Shown: piece after piece, positions 17,763 through 26,594 of the stretch
Numbering within the stretch: position 1 is the first letter of the stretch
Layout: every line of letters begins with the position of its first letter
Assembly: GCA_017161305.1 (NCBI GenBank)
Contig: CP031518.1
Span: forward strand, 1,302,001 to 1,366,000
Length of the DNA stretch: 64,000 nucleotides
DNA from: Treponema ruminis
GTDB lineage: Bacteria > Spirochaetota > Spirochaetia > Treponematales > Treponemataceae
Direction: 5' to 3'
The notes under the pieces: model-generated
Database searches by the model: none
What the model was told of the DNA's origin: nothing
What the model saw: the letters and a program-made list of their open reading frames with translations, nothing else
Position numbers and translations under genes: made by a program

Positions 17763-18353
17763 TTACAAAAACAGATTTTTTCCTTTTTCGTATGCCGCGG
17801 CCAGATTCTTTTCAAAATTCTGCTCGCGGGAATCAAGCTCTCTACTCATGCCGGGGAAGACCACAAAGTCAGATTCCTTTGCGCGGCCAAAAAACCTGTC
17901 GCCAATCATGACTTTTTTCATGCTGTCCAAAAGTCCAAAGTTTACAAGCCGCTCCATTGTGTTCCCGGCCGTCACAAGGAACAAAGCCTTGTCCAGAACT
18001 TTCATAGTCCTATTCTCGCCGTAAGCAAAACCGTGCGACCATACGCGGTCAAACCAGCCGACTAATTTTGCAGGGGCCTCAGTCCAGAACACAGGATAGA
18101 TAAAGACAATCGCATCGCATGAATTGATTTTTTTGTGCTCGGCAAGGACATCCTCCGCCAAATCCGGCGTGTTCTTATAAAAGGCATCGCGCAGATATTC
18201 TTTTTCTGACAAATCAGTTTTAAAATTCATCTTGTACAAATCAGAAATCTCATATTCGTTGCCCGAATCAACAATTCCCTTGATAAAGGAATCGCGGACG
18301 TTCCGCGTAAATGAATCATCCGACGGATGACAGTAAACGACAAACGCTTTCAT
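17763..18353 (-). CDS. NAD(P)H quinone oxidoreductase-like flavoprotein
   Basis: 196 residues of the flavodoxin-like NQO/MdaB fold: K-A-F-V-V-Y-C-H-P-S-D-D-S-F at the start, then I-Y-P-V-F-W-T-E-A-P-A-K-L-V-G-W-F-D-R-V. Such enzymes reduce quinones or nitro-compounds by two electrons. The start of a close homologue survives as a fragment at 58714. It is four bases downstream of the HXXEE gene. Confidence 0.85.
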   Translation of the reverse strand: MKAFVVYCHPSDDSFTRNVRDSFIKGIVDSGNEYEISDLYKMNFKTDLSEKEYLRDAFYKNTPDLAEDVLAEHKKINSCDAIVFIYPVFWTEAPAKLVGWFDRVWSHGFAYGENRTMKVLDKALFLVTAGNTMERLVNFGLLDSMKKVMIGDRFFGRAKESDFVVFPGMSRELDSREQNFEKNLAAAYEKGKNLFL

Positions 18354-18356
18354 TTT

Positions 18357-18863
18357 TTATTCCACCCTATTCCTATTGAACCAGCGCATAATTGCATGAG
18401 CGAATCTTAGGTTTATCATCATCACAGCAATGCCAACAGCAATGCACAGTACGCTTACAAAATCAAACTTAACAAAAGCGGCGCATTTTATCAATATGAG
18501 AATGCTTATGGGAAGGCATATAACGCTTGTGGCAAATGACGGAATGTATTTTCTGATGAACACGCTCTGTCCAATATGAATGACAAAATGCAAGGTCAAA
18601 GCCAGCATCAAAGAAAACCAGAGCGCGCAAAGAATTTTTCCCGGAAAAAAATAGGCTAAAAGGCTTATCCCAAAGAAGGGAATAAACTCCTCGTATACCG
18701 CAAGCGCGAATCCGTCAGTTTTAAAATCTCTGTAGACAGCCGTTATTTTAGGAAAACGCTCAAACAGCTCCTGATTGTTTTTAAAGAACCGTTCAAAGCC
18801 TATTATCTCTTCCATGTCATGAAAAATAAAAATAATCGGCAAAAACAAAATATAATCTTTCAA
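18357..18863 (-). CDS. HXXEE-domain membrane protein
   Basis: 168 residues with about five hydrophobic segments. The family signature H-D-M-E-E lies at residues 15-19, with Y-E-E-F-I-P-F in the next helix and a later H-x-x-H-I-G-Q-S. These match the HXXEE membrane family, whose conserved His/Glu residues suggest an intramembrane metal site but whose function is not established. Confidence 0.75.
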   Translation of the reverse strand: MKDYILFLPIIFIFHDMEEIIGFERFFKNNQELFERFPKITAVYRDFKTDGFALAVYEEFIPFFGISLLAYFFPGKILCALWFSLMLALTLHFVIHIGQSVFIRKYIPSFATSVICLPISILILIKCAAFVKFDFVSVLCIAVGIAVMMINLRFAHAIMRWFNRNRVE

Positions 18864-18888
18864 ATTTTATTCTCCGTCGGCTTTCCGC

Positions 18889-19017
18889 CTATCGCAATAC
18901 GCATTCCAACTCATTGCGAAATTCAATTAACGAATGGTTTTCATCGTGCCCATCCGAATTGCTCTTGAACAAATCATGTATATAAACTTTTGCCGCTTCA
19001 ATTATTTCTTCATTCAT
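18889..19017 (-). pseudogene. HD-domain gene remnant, copy A
   Basis: 42 codons beginning M-N-E-E-I-I-E-A-A-K-V-Y-I-H-D-L-F-K-S-N-S-D-G-H-D, the start of HD-type phosphohydrolases, then an unrelated tail. It is a paralogue of the remnant at 22472-22603, cut almost at the same point, just at the H-D motif. Confidence 0.6.
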
Positions 19018-19024
19018 ATTTTCT

Positions 19025-19483
19025 CTATTCTTTTTCCAAAACAAATCTAAACACTTTTACATCGCCATCCATCTCAGAGCCCTGAATTTTAAAGCCGCAT
19101 TTTTCTGTGTAAAACTTTACATTCTGACTTTTATCAGCAGGCGTGACCAGGGTGAATTTCTTCCAATCCTTGTAATATGATTTTGCAAATTCCATGGCAG
19201 CAGTCCCAATTCCTCTGCCCTGAAACTCTGGAATCACACATAAACATCCAACTTCAAAATTTCCCTTCTCAATCTCTTTGCAGGAAATGCAGCCGACCGC
19301 TTTGCCGTCATTCATAATCAGAAATTTAGGATAATCAATTATCGACTTCTCCATCATCTCTTTGCTTCTTCCATACGCAGGACACTCGCCGTATTTAATG
19401 AAGTCCGCGTAAAACGAGGAATTGTAAATTTTTACGAGCCGTTCAGCGTCTGAAATCTCTGCTTTTCGAAAATCTATATTCAT
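19025..19483 (-). CDS. GNAT family N-acetyltransferase
   Basis: 152 residues with the CoA loop Q-G-R-G-I-G-T after G-C-L-C-V-I-P-E-F, and F-Y-T-E-K-C-G-F near the end. It overlaps the stop of the MBL gene upstream by four bases, so it is coupled to it. Confidence 0.87.
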   Translation of the reverse strand: MNIDFRKAEISDAERLVKIYNSSFYADFIKYGECPAYGRSKEMMEKSIIDYPKFLIMNDGKAVGCISCKEIEKGNFEVGCLCVIPEFQGRGIGTAAMEFAKSYYKDWKKFTLVTPADKSQNVKFYTEKCGFKIQGSEMDGDVKVFRFVLEKE

Positions 19484-20109
19484 ATTTTATTCTCCGTAGG
19501 CTTTCCGTGACCGTAATAGATTGTCCGCTGCCCCAAGTCTTTGATTTTTTGCGCGCTGTCTTTAATCGCGTCAAAATCATAATACAAGTGACCGAGAGCC
19601 GGTCTTACCCAGTTGTCAAGCTCATCTCCGACAAAAAGATGCTTCTGTTCAACGTCAACGCCGATTGAACCGAGCGTGTGACCCGGAAGCCCGATGATTT
19701 TTGCCTTGATTCCGTAGGAAGACAGGTCATCGCCTTCCTTAACGAAAATCAGATTCTCCGGCTTCTCGACTTTTGTGTTCCGCAAAACCTTAAGCGAAAG
19801 TCCGAGGACAAGCTTTCCGACAAGGCCGTAAGAACTCAGAGGCTGTCTGTCAAAGTCTTCAAAAAGTTCTTCGTCCGTCTTGCTTACAGCCACCGGAATA
19901 TTGTACCGCTTTGAAAGCTCCGCCGCGTTTTCGGCGTGGTCAAAGTGAACGTGGGTCAGAACGATAAGCTTCATTTCGTACTTGTCGCATTCGGCGATTA
20001 CCTTGTCCAGATGCGGCCTGCTTGCCGTGTCTATCAAAATCGCCTTTCCGTCGTCAGCGACAATATAGCAGTTGTCGGTTCCGCCTTTAATTTGTGTAAT
20101 TGTTGTCAT
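19480..20109 (-). CDS. MBL-fold metallo-hydrolase
   Basis: A 209-residue metallo-beta-lactamase fold protein with L-T-H-V-H-F-D-H-A-E-N (metal site), L-P-G-H-T-L-G-S-I-G, F-V-G-D-E-L-D and a final Y-Y-G-H-G-K-P-T. This set is typical of glyoxalase II-like or quorum-quenching-like hydrolases; the substrate is unknown. Its first 42 codons are duplicated at 20673-20816, on the far side of the GC-rich GNAT, so that GNAT seems to have been inserted with duplication of the MBL 5' end. Confidence 0.85.
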   Translation of the reverse strand: MTTITQIKGGTDNCYIVADDGKAILIDTASRPHLDKVIAECDKYEMKLIVLTHVHFDHAENAAELSKRYNIPVAVSKTDEELFEDFDRQPLSSYGLVGKLVLGLSLKVLRNTKVEKPENLIFVKEGDDLSSYGIKAKIIGLPGHTLGSIGVDVEQKHLFVGDELDNWVRPALGHLYYDFDAIKDSAQKIKDLGQRTIYYGHGKPTENKI

Positions 20110-20127
20110 ATTAAATCGCTCCTACCA

Positions 20128-20676
20128 TTATGCGCTGTTTCTTTCAATCGCGTAACAGACTTCACCGTCCGGCGTTTCTCCTGCACGAATGAAGCGTTCG
20201 ACAGTCTCCGTCCGGTGCATGACAGATTTTTCCAGTACCCGCCCCGATTTCGGATTCGTGGCGCGGTGATAAGCTTCCAGCCTCTGAAACCCCGTTTGCG
20301 CAAAAGTCCAGTCGATGACGGCGGCAAGCGCCTCTCCGGCATAGCCATGCCCCCAGAAATCTGCGCCGATACAGTATTCGATCTCTGCCGTTTCGCAGTC
20401 TTCCCAGACCTTGCAGAACGCAATCATGCCGATATTCTGCCCGCTTTCACGCTCTATGACCGCCCAGCGGTAAAAATCCGGCTGTGCATAGCCCGCGAGA
20501 TATTTCTGCAATAAGAGCTCAGCGGCTTCGGGCGTTTCATAGGTCGGCTCGCCGTACTCATGCTGTACATTCGGAGCGGATGCCCAGTTTTTCAGCATAT
20601 CTGCGCCGTCTTCCGGCAAAAAGCGCCGCAAAGTCAGCCGCGCTGTTTCGATTTTCTGTGTCCCTGCGTGCTTCAT
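20128..20676 (-). CDS. GNAT (RimJ/RimL-type), GC-rich insertion
   Basis: 182 residues starting T-A-R-L-T-L-R-R-F with the CoA loop W-G-H-G-Y-A-G-E-A, as in RimJ/RimL-like enzymes. Base composition is visibly richer in GC than every neighbour, and codons such as CTG, GCC and CGC dominate, so it was probably acquired recently. It is flanked by direct copies of the MBL 5' end. The ATG chosen overlaps the stop of the truncated MBL copy; a GTG four codons earlier is possible. Confidence 0.83.
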   Translation of the reverse strand: MKHAGTQKIETARLTLRRFLPEDGADMLKNWASAPNVQHEYGEPTYETPEAAELLLQKYLAGYAQPDFYRWAVIERESGQNIGMIAFCKVWEDCETAEIEYCIGADFWGHGYAGEALAAVIDWTFAQTGFQRLEAYHRATNPKSGRVLEKSVMHRTETVERFIRAGETPDGEVCYAIERNSA

Positions 20677-20816
20677 TCCGGTATCCACTTGTCACATTCG
20701 GCAATAACTTTGTCCAGATGCGGTCCGCTTGCGGTGTCTATCAAAATCGCCTTTCCGTCGTCAGCGACAATATAGCAGTTGTCGGTTCCGCCTTTAATTT
20801 GTGTAATTGTTGTCAT
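20673..20816 (-). pseudogene. Truncated 5' duplicate of the MBL gene
   Basis: 47 codons, of which the first 43 match the intact MBL gene at 19480-20109 with one substitution. The frame then ends W-I-P-E-stop, and the stop overlaps the GNAT ATG. The translated stub may couple ribosomes into the GNAT. Confidence 0.85.
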
Positions 20817-20846
20817 ATTAGATTAACCATTCCACCTATTTTTTCA

Positions 20847-21494
20847 TCACAAAAGACTAGAAAGAAGAGACGGAAGTTCCCTTATGTCGTTCAGAACGGC
20901 GTCAGGAGAGGTGGCCTTTCCGAATCCGTATTTTGCCCAGACGAAAGGAATGCCTGCAAATCTTGTCGCTTTTTCGTCGCCTTCAGTGTCGCCGATATAA
21001 ACCGCGTCCGCTTTTGATATTCCGTTTCTTTCCATAATCAGGCAGATGTTTCTTCCTTTATCCATGCCTGTGCGGCCCGACATTTCGATGTCCTTAAAAA
21101 ACGCTTCCATTTTGTGAGCCGTCATGAATGCGGGAACATAGCCGTCTTGGCAATTGCTTACGATATACAAATCGTAATCATTGGAAAGTTTTTGAATCGT
21201 TTCCTTCATGCCGTCAAACAAAACCGCGCCCTTTTCCTTAAGGTATGCAACTTCTTCATCTCCGAACTCATCAACTATTTGACGGCGTTTTTCTTGAGAA
21301 AGGTCAGGGAACAATGCGTCACCGATTTCTTCCATTGTCTTTCCCATCAAAGATGCGGCCAGCTCCTGTGTCATGCGAAAATTCACTTCGCTATGTTTGT
21401 CAAAAATCCGGTTCCAGATAGCGGGCGCGCAACCTGTAGCATCCCACAAAGTTCCGTCCAGATCAAAAATAAGCGATTTTCTACTTGATTTCAT
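20847..21494 (-). CDS. HAD-superfamily hydrolase
   Basis: 215 residues with motif I F-D-L-D-G-T-L-W, motif II I-V-S-N-C and motif IV Y-I-G-D-T-E-G-D-E, as in phosphoglycolate-phosphatase-like HAD enzymes with a helical cap. It would dephosphorylate a small metabolite. The start is the ATG after GAGGGAG, not the TTG five codons earlier. Confidence 0.88.
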   Translation of the reverse strand: MKSSRKSLIFDLDGTLWDATGCAPAIWNRIFDKHSEVNFRMTQELAASLMGKTMEEIGDALFPDLSQEKRRQIVDEFGDEEVAYLKEKGAVLFDGMKETIQKLSNDYDLYIVSNCQDGYVPAFMTAHKMEAFFKDIEMSGRTGMDKGRNICLIMERNGISKADAVYIGDTEGDEKATRFAGIPFVWAKYGFGKATSPDAVLNDIRELPSLLSSLL

Positions 21495-21511
21495 TTTTTT
21501 CTCCCTCAATT

Positions 21512-21979
21512 TTAATTTTTTTCATAAAAGACTATGTCCATACGGTCGTTGATTTTTTCGATTCTTCCGGTCTGACGGTAGCCTAGCTTTTCATACAGGT
21601 GAAGGTTGCCCTTTTCCTGCAAGATTGTGTCCAGACACCATGAGCCGCCGCCGTGAATCCGCTCCGCCTCTTTGATTGCTTCCTGCGCATAGCCTTTGTT
21701 TCGGAATTCTGCCATTATCCAGACAGGAGAAATCCGCTTCGGGCTTCCGTCCTTTTTGTCAATCACGCGGATGACACCGACTTTTTTTCCTCCGGCAAGG
21801 ATGAAATAATACGTCGTCCAGCTCTCGTTGAACCTGCGGATGATTTTTTCGAGAGTTTCTGCTGCGGGACTTGTCTCAAAATCCTGGTATTTTTCCAGCA
21901 GGGGCGAAAAGGCTTCGACCTGCATTTTCCAGATTTCTTCCAAATCTTCCTTCCGTGCAGTTTTTAAAGTCACATTCAT
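21512..21979 (-). CDS. GNAT family N-acetyltransferase
   Basis: 155 residues with the CoA loop R-N-K-G-Y-A-Q-E-A and a strongly conserved C-terminus W-C-L-D-T-I-L-Q-E-K-G-N. A broken paralogue lies at 52339-52567. It is followed closely by the HAD gene and preceded by another GNAT with a two-base gap. Confidence 0.87.
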   Translation of the reverse strand: MNVTLKTARKEDLEEIWKMQVEAFSPLLEKYQDFETSPAAETLEKIIRRFNESWTTYYFILAGGKKVGVIRVIDKKDGSPKRISPVWIMAEFRNKGYAQEAIKEAERIHGGGSWCLDTILQEKGNLHLYEKLGYRQTGRIEKINDRMDIVFYEKN

Positions 21980-21981
21980 CT

Positions 21982-22482
21982 TTACACACCCAAGTTTTTT
22001 TCCATCAGGATGAATTTTCCCTTGCGCCAGTCAGCAGTTCCGGTCTTGCGGTAGCCTGTTTTTTCGTACAGTCGGAGCGCAAAAGGATTCTGGGTAAACA
22101 CGTCCAGCCGGATTGATTCAATTCCTTCGCCGGACAATTTTTCTTCTATATAATTCAGCGTTTTCTTTGCTATTCCCTGATTTTGAAATTCCGGGTTTAC
22201 GCAAAGTCGGTGAATCACGCAGAAATTTTCGCCGCGGTAAGTCCAGTCAGCGGCAAAATAAGCCTCGTCCTGGCATTTGTTCAGGGCAAAGATGACCGCA
22301 ATTTTTCCGTCAATAATTCCCGCATAGAGACTTTCGGCCTTTATGTCGTTAAAAAAATCTTCCCTTGCAGGATAAACTTCATCCCACTGAGGAATGCCGT
22401 TCTTTTCCATCACGTCGATTGCGCCCTTTACCAGCCGGCAGATTTCTTCGATGTCATTTTCGCTTGCTTTTCTAAATTCCAT
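21982..22482 (-). CDS. GNAT family N-acetyltransferase
   Basis: 166 residues with the CoA loop Q-N-Q-G-I-A-K-K after H-R-L-C-V-N-P-E-F, and L-R-L-Y-E-K-T-G-Y near the end. The longer frame has 16 extra codons that come from the end of the HD remnant, so the internal ATG giving M-E-F-R-K-A-S is chosen. Confidence 0.85.
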   Translation of the reverse strand: MEFRKASENDIEEICRLVKGAIDVMEKNGIPQWDEVYPAREDFFNDIKAESLYAGIIDGKIAVIFALNKCQDEAYFAADWTYRGENFCVIHRLCVNPEFQNQGIAKKTLNYIEEKLSGEGIESIRLDVFTQNPFALRLYEKTGYRKTGTADWRKGKFILMEKNLGV

Positions 22483-22603
22483 ATTTACACCTAAAATCAC
22501 GGCAGGCACCACACGGAGCTGCGCCTTCAATAAGTCCGTCAGAGTTACCCTTGAATATTTCCTGGATATATTGCTTTGTCGCTTCGATTATTTGTTTGTC
22601 CAT
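22472..22603 (-). pseudogene. HD-domain gene remnant, copy B
   Basis: 43 codons starting M-D-K-Q-I-I-E-A-T-K-Q-Y-I-Q-E-I-F-K-G-N-S-D-G, parallel to the remnant at 18889-19017, then an unrelated tail. Both copies are cut right after N-S-D-G, next to the metal-binding H-D. Confidence 0.6.
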
Positions 22604-23061
22604 AATATCATTTCTTTGCAACGATTGCAGGCGTCTTCAAAACCGAGTTTTTTATACAACGGATATCCCATAGGTGCTGCCTTGAGTTCGATAAAATCAA
22701 GATTCTGTGTTTTGCCAAAATCCATGATCTGTTTGATGATATTGCCCGCAATTCCTTGACGTCGTTTTTCCGGAACAGTATAGACGTTCATAATATTACC
22801 GACACGGCCATGAGGAAATCCCGAATTCGCAGGTTTTTCCTGAATCAGCAAAAAAGCAACTGAAATGATACGACCATCTTCCACCGCTGCAAAAACATAG
22901 CAATCGCGATTCAGATGATTAGTCAGATATTCCTGAAGCTGGGCTTGGATTGTTGCTTCCATTTCCGAAGTTTGAGGCCCCATATCTTCACGGATAAATT
23001 CCATGCGGCATCTTATAATTTCATCAATTTCATTCAAATCAGTTTTTTTGTAATTAATCAT
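22588..23061 (-). CDS. GNAT family N-acetyltransferase
   Basis: 157 residues with the CoA loop R-R-Q-G-I-A-G-N after M-N-V-Y-T-V-P-E-K, and Y-P-L-Y-K-K-L-G-F near the end. Its 3' end overlaps the start of the HD remnant by 16 bases. AGGAGG precedes the ATG. Confidence 0.87.
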   Translation of the reverse strand: MINYKKTDLNEIDEIIRCRMEFIREDMGPQTSEMEATIQAQLQEYLTNHLNRDCYVFAAVEDGRIISVAFLLIQEKPANSGFPHGRVGNIMNVYTVPEKRRQGIAGNIIKQIMDFGKTQNLDFIELKAAPMGYPLYKKLGFEDACNRCKEMILWTNK

Positions 23062-23096
23062 ATTTGCCTCCTGTTATTTGATGATACTATTTATGC

Positions 23097-23921
23097 TTAC
23101 TCCCCGAAAGACTCAATTGCCTTTTCCGTCGTGACCTTGCGTTTTGCCAGTGTCTTTTCAAAAATTTCTGCTGCGACAGGCGGGAATTTTTCCTCAATTA
23201 CCTTTGTTCCTTCCTGAGTGATTCCGCCTTTCGTTGCCACGCGCTCAATTACGTCCGCAAAAGACATGTTCTTTTCTGCAATCAGGCGGCCTGTTCCGAC
23301 CATCGTGTTTGCAAGCATTTCGATTATTTTTTCTTCGCTGATTTTTGTGTGCGGCCGGGCAGCTTTTTTAAGCTCGTTGAAAAGGGCGGCGATAAATCCC
23401 GGCATGCAGCTTACAAGCTCAGAGCCCATTCCCATTTCATTTTCCGGCAGCTCAATCACGTTTCCAAGCGTGTGAAGGATTCTTTCGAGCACGATTTTGT
23501 CCTTTTCGCTCACGCATTCGTTATGGCAGACAAGGGTCTGAGACTCATTGACTTCGGCAGTAACGCTTGGAATAACTTTTGAGATTTTTATCTGTCCGAG
23601 GACTTTTTCAAGCTGGCTGAACTGTATGCTTCCGTTCAGGGAAATAATGTGGCTGTCTGCTGAGACCGGCTGAATTTCTTCAAGGACGGCTTTTATGTCA
23701 CCGGGTCGCAGGCAGACAAAAATGATGTCAGCATTTGAGGCGGCTTCCTTATTCGTTTTGCAGACATTGACGCCGCACTCTTCCTTGAGGGCAGTGATTT
23801 TTTCAAAGGTACGGTTGGCAAGGTAAATGTTTTCCGGCTCAACAAGACTTGAAGCAAGAAGCTTTTCAAAAATCATCCTTCCCATGCTTCCGTAACCGAT
23901 TATCGCGATTTTTGCATCCAT
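23097..23921 (-). CDS. proC: Pyrroline-5-carboxylate reductase
   Basis: 274 residues. The Rossmann motif I-G-Y-G-S-M-G-R-M lies near residues 8-16, and the proline/P5C-binding C-terminal signature A-T-K-G-G-I-T-Q-E-G-T near residue 230. It would catalyse the last step of proline synthesis, using NAD(P)H. It is the first gene behind module copy 5 and so heads the 8-kb leftward operon. A biosynthetic enzyme leading an accessory operon is unusual; it may be an accessory paralogue acting on another imine. Confidence 0.85.
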   Translation of the reverse strand: MDAKIAIIGYGSMGRMIFEKLLASSLVEPENIYLANRTFEKITALKEECGVNVCKTNKEAASNADIIFVCLRPGDIKAVLEEIQPVSADSHIISLNGSIQFSQLEKVLGQIKISKVIPSVTAEVNESQTLVCHNECVSEKDKIVLERILHTLGNVIELPENEMGMGSELVSCMPGFIAALFNELKKAARPHTKISEEKIIEMLANTMVGTGRLIAEKNMSFADVIERVATKGGITQEGTKVIEEKFPPVAAEIFEKTLAKRKVTTEKAIESFGE

Positions 23922-23971
23922 AAAAATTCTCCCATATTTTTTAAACTTGCGGCTAAATCACGCTGATTTAG

Positions 23972-24041
23972 ATTATAGAATAAAAAATGAAAATAGAGTT
24001 GAACTTTCACACAAGATGCATATTTTTGCCGATGAAATGCA
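23972..24041 (-). promoter_or_regulatory. Direct-repeat promoter module, copy 5
   Basis: On the minus strand the half-sites start 21 bp apart and TTGTGT is followed by exactly 31 bp and TATAAT. It is about 50 bp before the proC start. Confidence 0.83.
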
Positions 24042-24052
24042 GTGAATTTTGC

Positions 24053-24478
24053 TTAAAGATCTATGTATTCCTTTGGCTTGAAATTGTCAGTCATGGACCA
24101 GGTGCAGGCTTTTCCGTTTTTCATTTTGAAAATCTTCAAGAAGCCCTTAACTTCTTCCTTTGATTTTCCCCACTGCTTTATGAACGCGCGCGACGGATGA
24201 TTGTAGATTTCCTCAAAAAGCTCGTCGCTTTCATCAAGTTCAAATTTTCCGGAAACACGAACCTGAGTTCCCTTGCACTGGAAGCAAAGTTCTGCATTCG
24301 GATTTGCCATAAGCTGCTTGTAAAGGTCCTTAAAGGTTCCGGTGTGAAAAATAATTCCTTCGTCACAGGCTTTGAACATAAGGATTCCGCGGACATGAGG
24401 GAAGCCCTTTTCATCAACCGTAGCAAGGTGCATTACGGGACTTCCATTCATCATCTGAAATAATTCTTCTTTTGTCAT
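24053..24478 (-). CDS. Pyridoxamine 5'-phosphate oxidase-family protein
   Basis: 141 residues of the FMN-binding split barrel: L-A-T-V-D-E-K-G-F-P-H-V-R-G, then a strand with E-L-C-F-Q-C-K. Many such proteins are flavin- or F420-dependent reductases, and some (Nim-like) reduce nitroimidazoles. The ATG with AGGAG six bases upstream is preferred over the TTG two codons earlier. It is the last gene before module copy 5, in the AraC-RidA-GNAT group. Confidence 0.8.
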   Translation of the reverse strand: MTKEELFQMMNGSPVMHLATVDEKGFPHVRGILMFKACDEGIIFHTGTFKDLYKQLMANPNAELCFQCKGTQVRVSGKFELDESDELFEEIYNHPSRAFIKQWGKSKEEVKGFLKIFKMKNGKACTWSMTDNFKPKEYIDL

Positions 24479-24590
24479 AATCAACTCCTATAAAACTCCG
24501 CGTTAGCGGTGATATAGCTTGTTAAAAATGATAGTCAAATTCAGAATCAATGCTTTTAAAAATCGCTTAAAAGTTTGTAAAATTTATTTA

Positions 24591-25460
24591 TCAGACCTGA
24601 TATTTTTCCCTGTATTCGGTCGGGCTTATTTCATACGCTTTTTTAAAAACGGCGGAAAAATGTGAAAGTGAATAAAAACCGCATTGTTCGGCTATTTCAG
24701 ATACGGAAAGGTCGTTTCTCCGCAAAAGCTTTACGGACTTATTCAGGCGGACATCAGTAAGGTAATTTTTTGGAGACATGCCGACTTCTTTTGTAAAAAG
24801 CCTGTTGAAATTGGAAACGGACATATTGGCGCTTTTGGCAAAGTCTGAAACGGAAAGGTTCTCGCCGCAATGAAGTTCAATGTAGGTCTGGATTCTGCCT
24901 ATCCTTTCATTTGTGGAAATAGAGCGCGTGTCATAATTTTCTCCAAGAAGACTGCGGATAATCCAGTGGGTTAAAAGCTTTGTCTGGCACTCAAGGGTAA
25001 TTTCTCCGTTCTTCATGTTCTTTGAGGATTCAAAAGCGTACAGATGAAGCATTTTTAAAAAATCGTGGCAAATCAAAAACTGCTGTCCTGCATATCTTGG
25101 AATTTCATTTTGATACAGCAAAAACTGGCTTTCAAAATATTCCTTATCAATCATGATTGTGTAATAATTCGGGAACTCAACAGCCTTGTCTTCGTGGGGG
25201 ATGTTGGGAGAGACAATAGAGGCAAGATAATAATTTTTCTTCAGTTCGATTCTTGGGGGAATCAAAAAACCGTCGCTTCCAAATTCAATTATTATCATAT
25301 AGGACGGATGAACATGCTGTTCTTTTACGGCAAATTCGCAAAAGCCCATCGACTGAATGAAGAGGGCAAAATTTTCATAGACATAGCAGTCAACATTCTT
25401 TAAGTTTGACTCTGTAATGGAATCTCCGACTAATTTTTTAATGACTTCCATGTTTTTCAT
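24591..25460 (-). CDS. AraC-family transcriptional regulator
   Basis: 289 residues: an N-terminal cupin-like sensing domain and, from about residue 185, two helix-turn-helix motifs ending in C-G-F-Y-S-L-S-H-F-S-A-V-F-K-K, the AraC signature. It lies in line with the flavin-binding protein gene downstream and may control it. The ligand is unknown. Confidence 0.88.
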   Translation of the reverse strand: MKNMEVIKKLVGDSITESNLKNVDCYVYENFALFIQSMGFCEFAVKEQHVHPSYMIIIEFGSDGFLIPPRIELKKNYYLASIVSPNIPHEDKAVEFPNYYTIMIDKEYFESQFLLYQNEIPRYAGQQFLICHDFLKMLHLYAFESSKNMKNGEITLECQTKLLTHWIIRSLLGENYDTRSISTNERIGRIQTYIELHCGENLSVSDFAKSANMSVSNFNRLFTKEVGMSPKNYLTDVRLNKSVKLLRRNDLSVSEIAEQCGFYSLSHFSAVFKKAYEISPTEYREKYQV

Positions 25461-25491
25461 TTCGCTTTTTTCCGTCCGTCGTCAGATTTTT

Positions 25492-25548
25492 CTCTTGTTT
25501 TTCTTAGCTTTCTTTTCCGGAAGTTCGGCATACATAACAATTGATGCA
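25492..25548 (-). pseudogene. C-terminal scrap of a TfoX-like gene
   Basis: The frame reads M-Y-A-E-L-P-E-K-K-A-K-K-N-K-R-K-I-stop, matching the end of the TfoX-like protein at 53814 (M-Y-D-E-L-P-A-P-K-K-K-K). The rest of the gene is absent. It fills the gap between RidA and the AraC gene. Confidence 0.5.
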
Positions 25549-25552
25549 CAGA

Positions 25553-25921
25553 TTATTCATCTTTATTTCTATAGGCTATGGCATCAATCTGAAATTTGAT
25601 TCCACTCCTTATGAAATCAGAAGTATAGGCCTTTCTTGTAGGATATTTGCCGGCAAATCTGTCTTTTAAAATCTTTGGCAAATAATTCAAGTCCTCTATA
25701 TCCTTAAAGAGACAATCCATTTTCACAACAGATTCCAATGTTAATCCCACCATTTTTAGGCGATTCTCCAGTACATCAATGGCTCCATGAATCTGCTCTT
25801 CAATAGACTTACCTTCATTTCCCATGCAGTATCCCACAAAGACAAAATCGCCTGCCTCAATAATTGTGGAATCTGCCCAAAACTCATCTACTTCAATTCT
25901 ATTTATCTCTTTCATTTTCAT
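25553..25921 (-). CDS. RidA-family (YjgF/YER057c) protein
   Basis: 122 residues of the trimeric RidA fold. The pattern V-F-V-G-Y-C-M-G-N, then I-D-V-L-E-N-R-L and V-V-K-M-D-C-L-F-K-D is typical. Canonical members deaminate reactive enamines and imines. The key Arg in the C-terminal half appears as T-R-K-A-Y. GGAGGAAT lies upstream. It is probably in the module copy 6 operon. Confidence 0.82.
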   Translation of the reverse strand: MKMKEINRIEVDEFWADSTIIEAGDFVFVGYCMGNEGKSIEEQIHGAIDVLENRLKMVGLTLESVVKMDCLFKDIEDLNYLPKILKDRFAGKYPTRKAYTSDFIRSGIKFQIDAIAYRNKDE

Positions 25922-26049
25922 AATAACTTATTCCTCCAGAACTATTAACAATTTATATCAGTACGAAAGATTTGAGAAACTTTTTCAAACCATGCCCTGT
26001 GTGACAGTATTAAAAAAAGAGAGGACACCGTAAGGCATACCCTCCTTCT

Positions 26050-26517
26050 CTACCATCTTCTTTTCATCATCAGATAGCAGTTAGTCCCCTTTTTATAAAA
26101 ATCAGTTAGTTCTCCAACACACTTATAGCCCAGATTTTCATATAATTTCTTTGCTCTCGGGTTAAAATCATCTACAGTTAAAAAATATTTTGCTGAAGGA
26201 GAATCGGAAGCATTATCCTCAAAAAACTTCATTAGCTGCCTGCCGATACCATAATTTCTGTATTCTTCCTTTACTGCAATAATATGAAGATAAGGGTAGC
26301 TTCCAAAAACACCATTTGTCATGTAGTAAATAAAACCCAGACATTTCTCATTTTCATCCAATGCAACATATACGTTTTCTTGACCCACTGCATATGTAAG
26401 CATATTCGCTGCCTTTTCATGATCACTGAAATAGGCTTTTCCTAGGTCAGAATTTTGCAGGATTTCTTTGCAGCTATCAATATATCTCATATCTGCAAGT
26501 TGAATATGTATATCCAT
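26050..26517 (-). CDS. GNAT family N-acetyltransferase
   Basis: 155 residues with the CoA loop R-N-Y-G-I-G-R-Q after H-I-I-A-V-K-E-E-Y, and K-K-L-Y-E-N-L-G-Y near the end. It is more AT-rich than the proC operon, closer to Firmicutes composition. It lies downstream of module copy 6 with a 77-bp gap to the next GNAT. Confidence 0.86.
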   Translation of the reverse strand: MDIHIQLADMRYIDSCKEILQNSDLGKAYFSDHEKAANMLTYAVGQENVYVALDENEKCLGFIYYMTNGVFGSYPYLHIIAVKEEYRNYGIGRQLMKFFEDNASDSPSAKYFLTVDDFNPRAKKLYENLGYKCVGELTDFYKKGTNCYLMMKRRW

Positions 26518-26594
26518 TAATCTTTACCTCCAGCTCTTTCGTCTCTTTATAAGTTATATCCATATTAAAAGCCTCCTTGTAGATATTCATAAGT

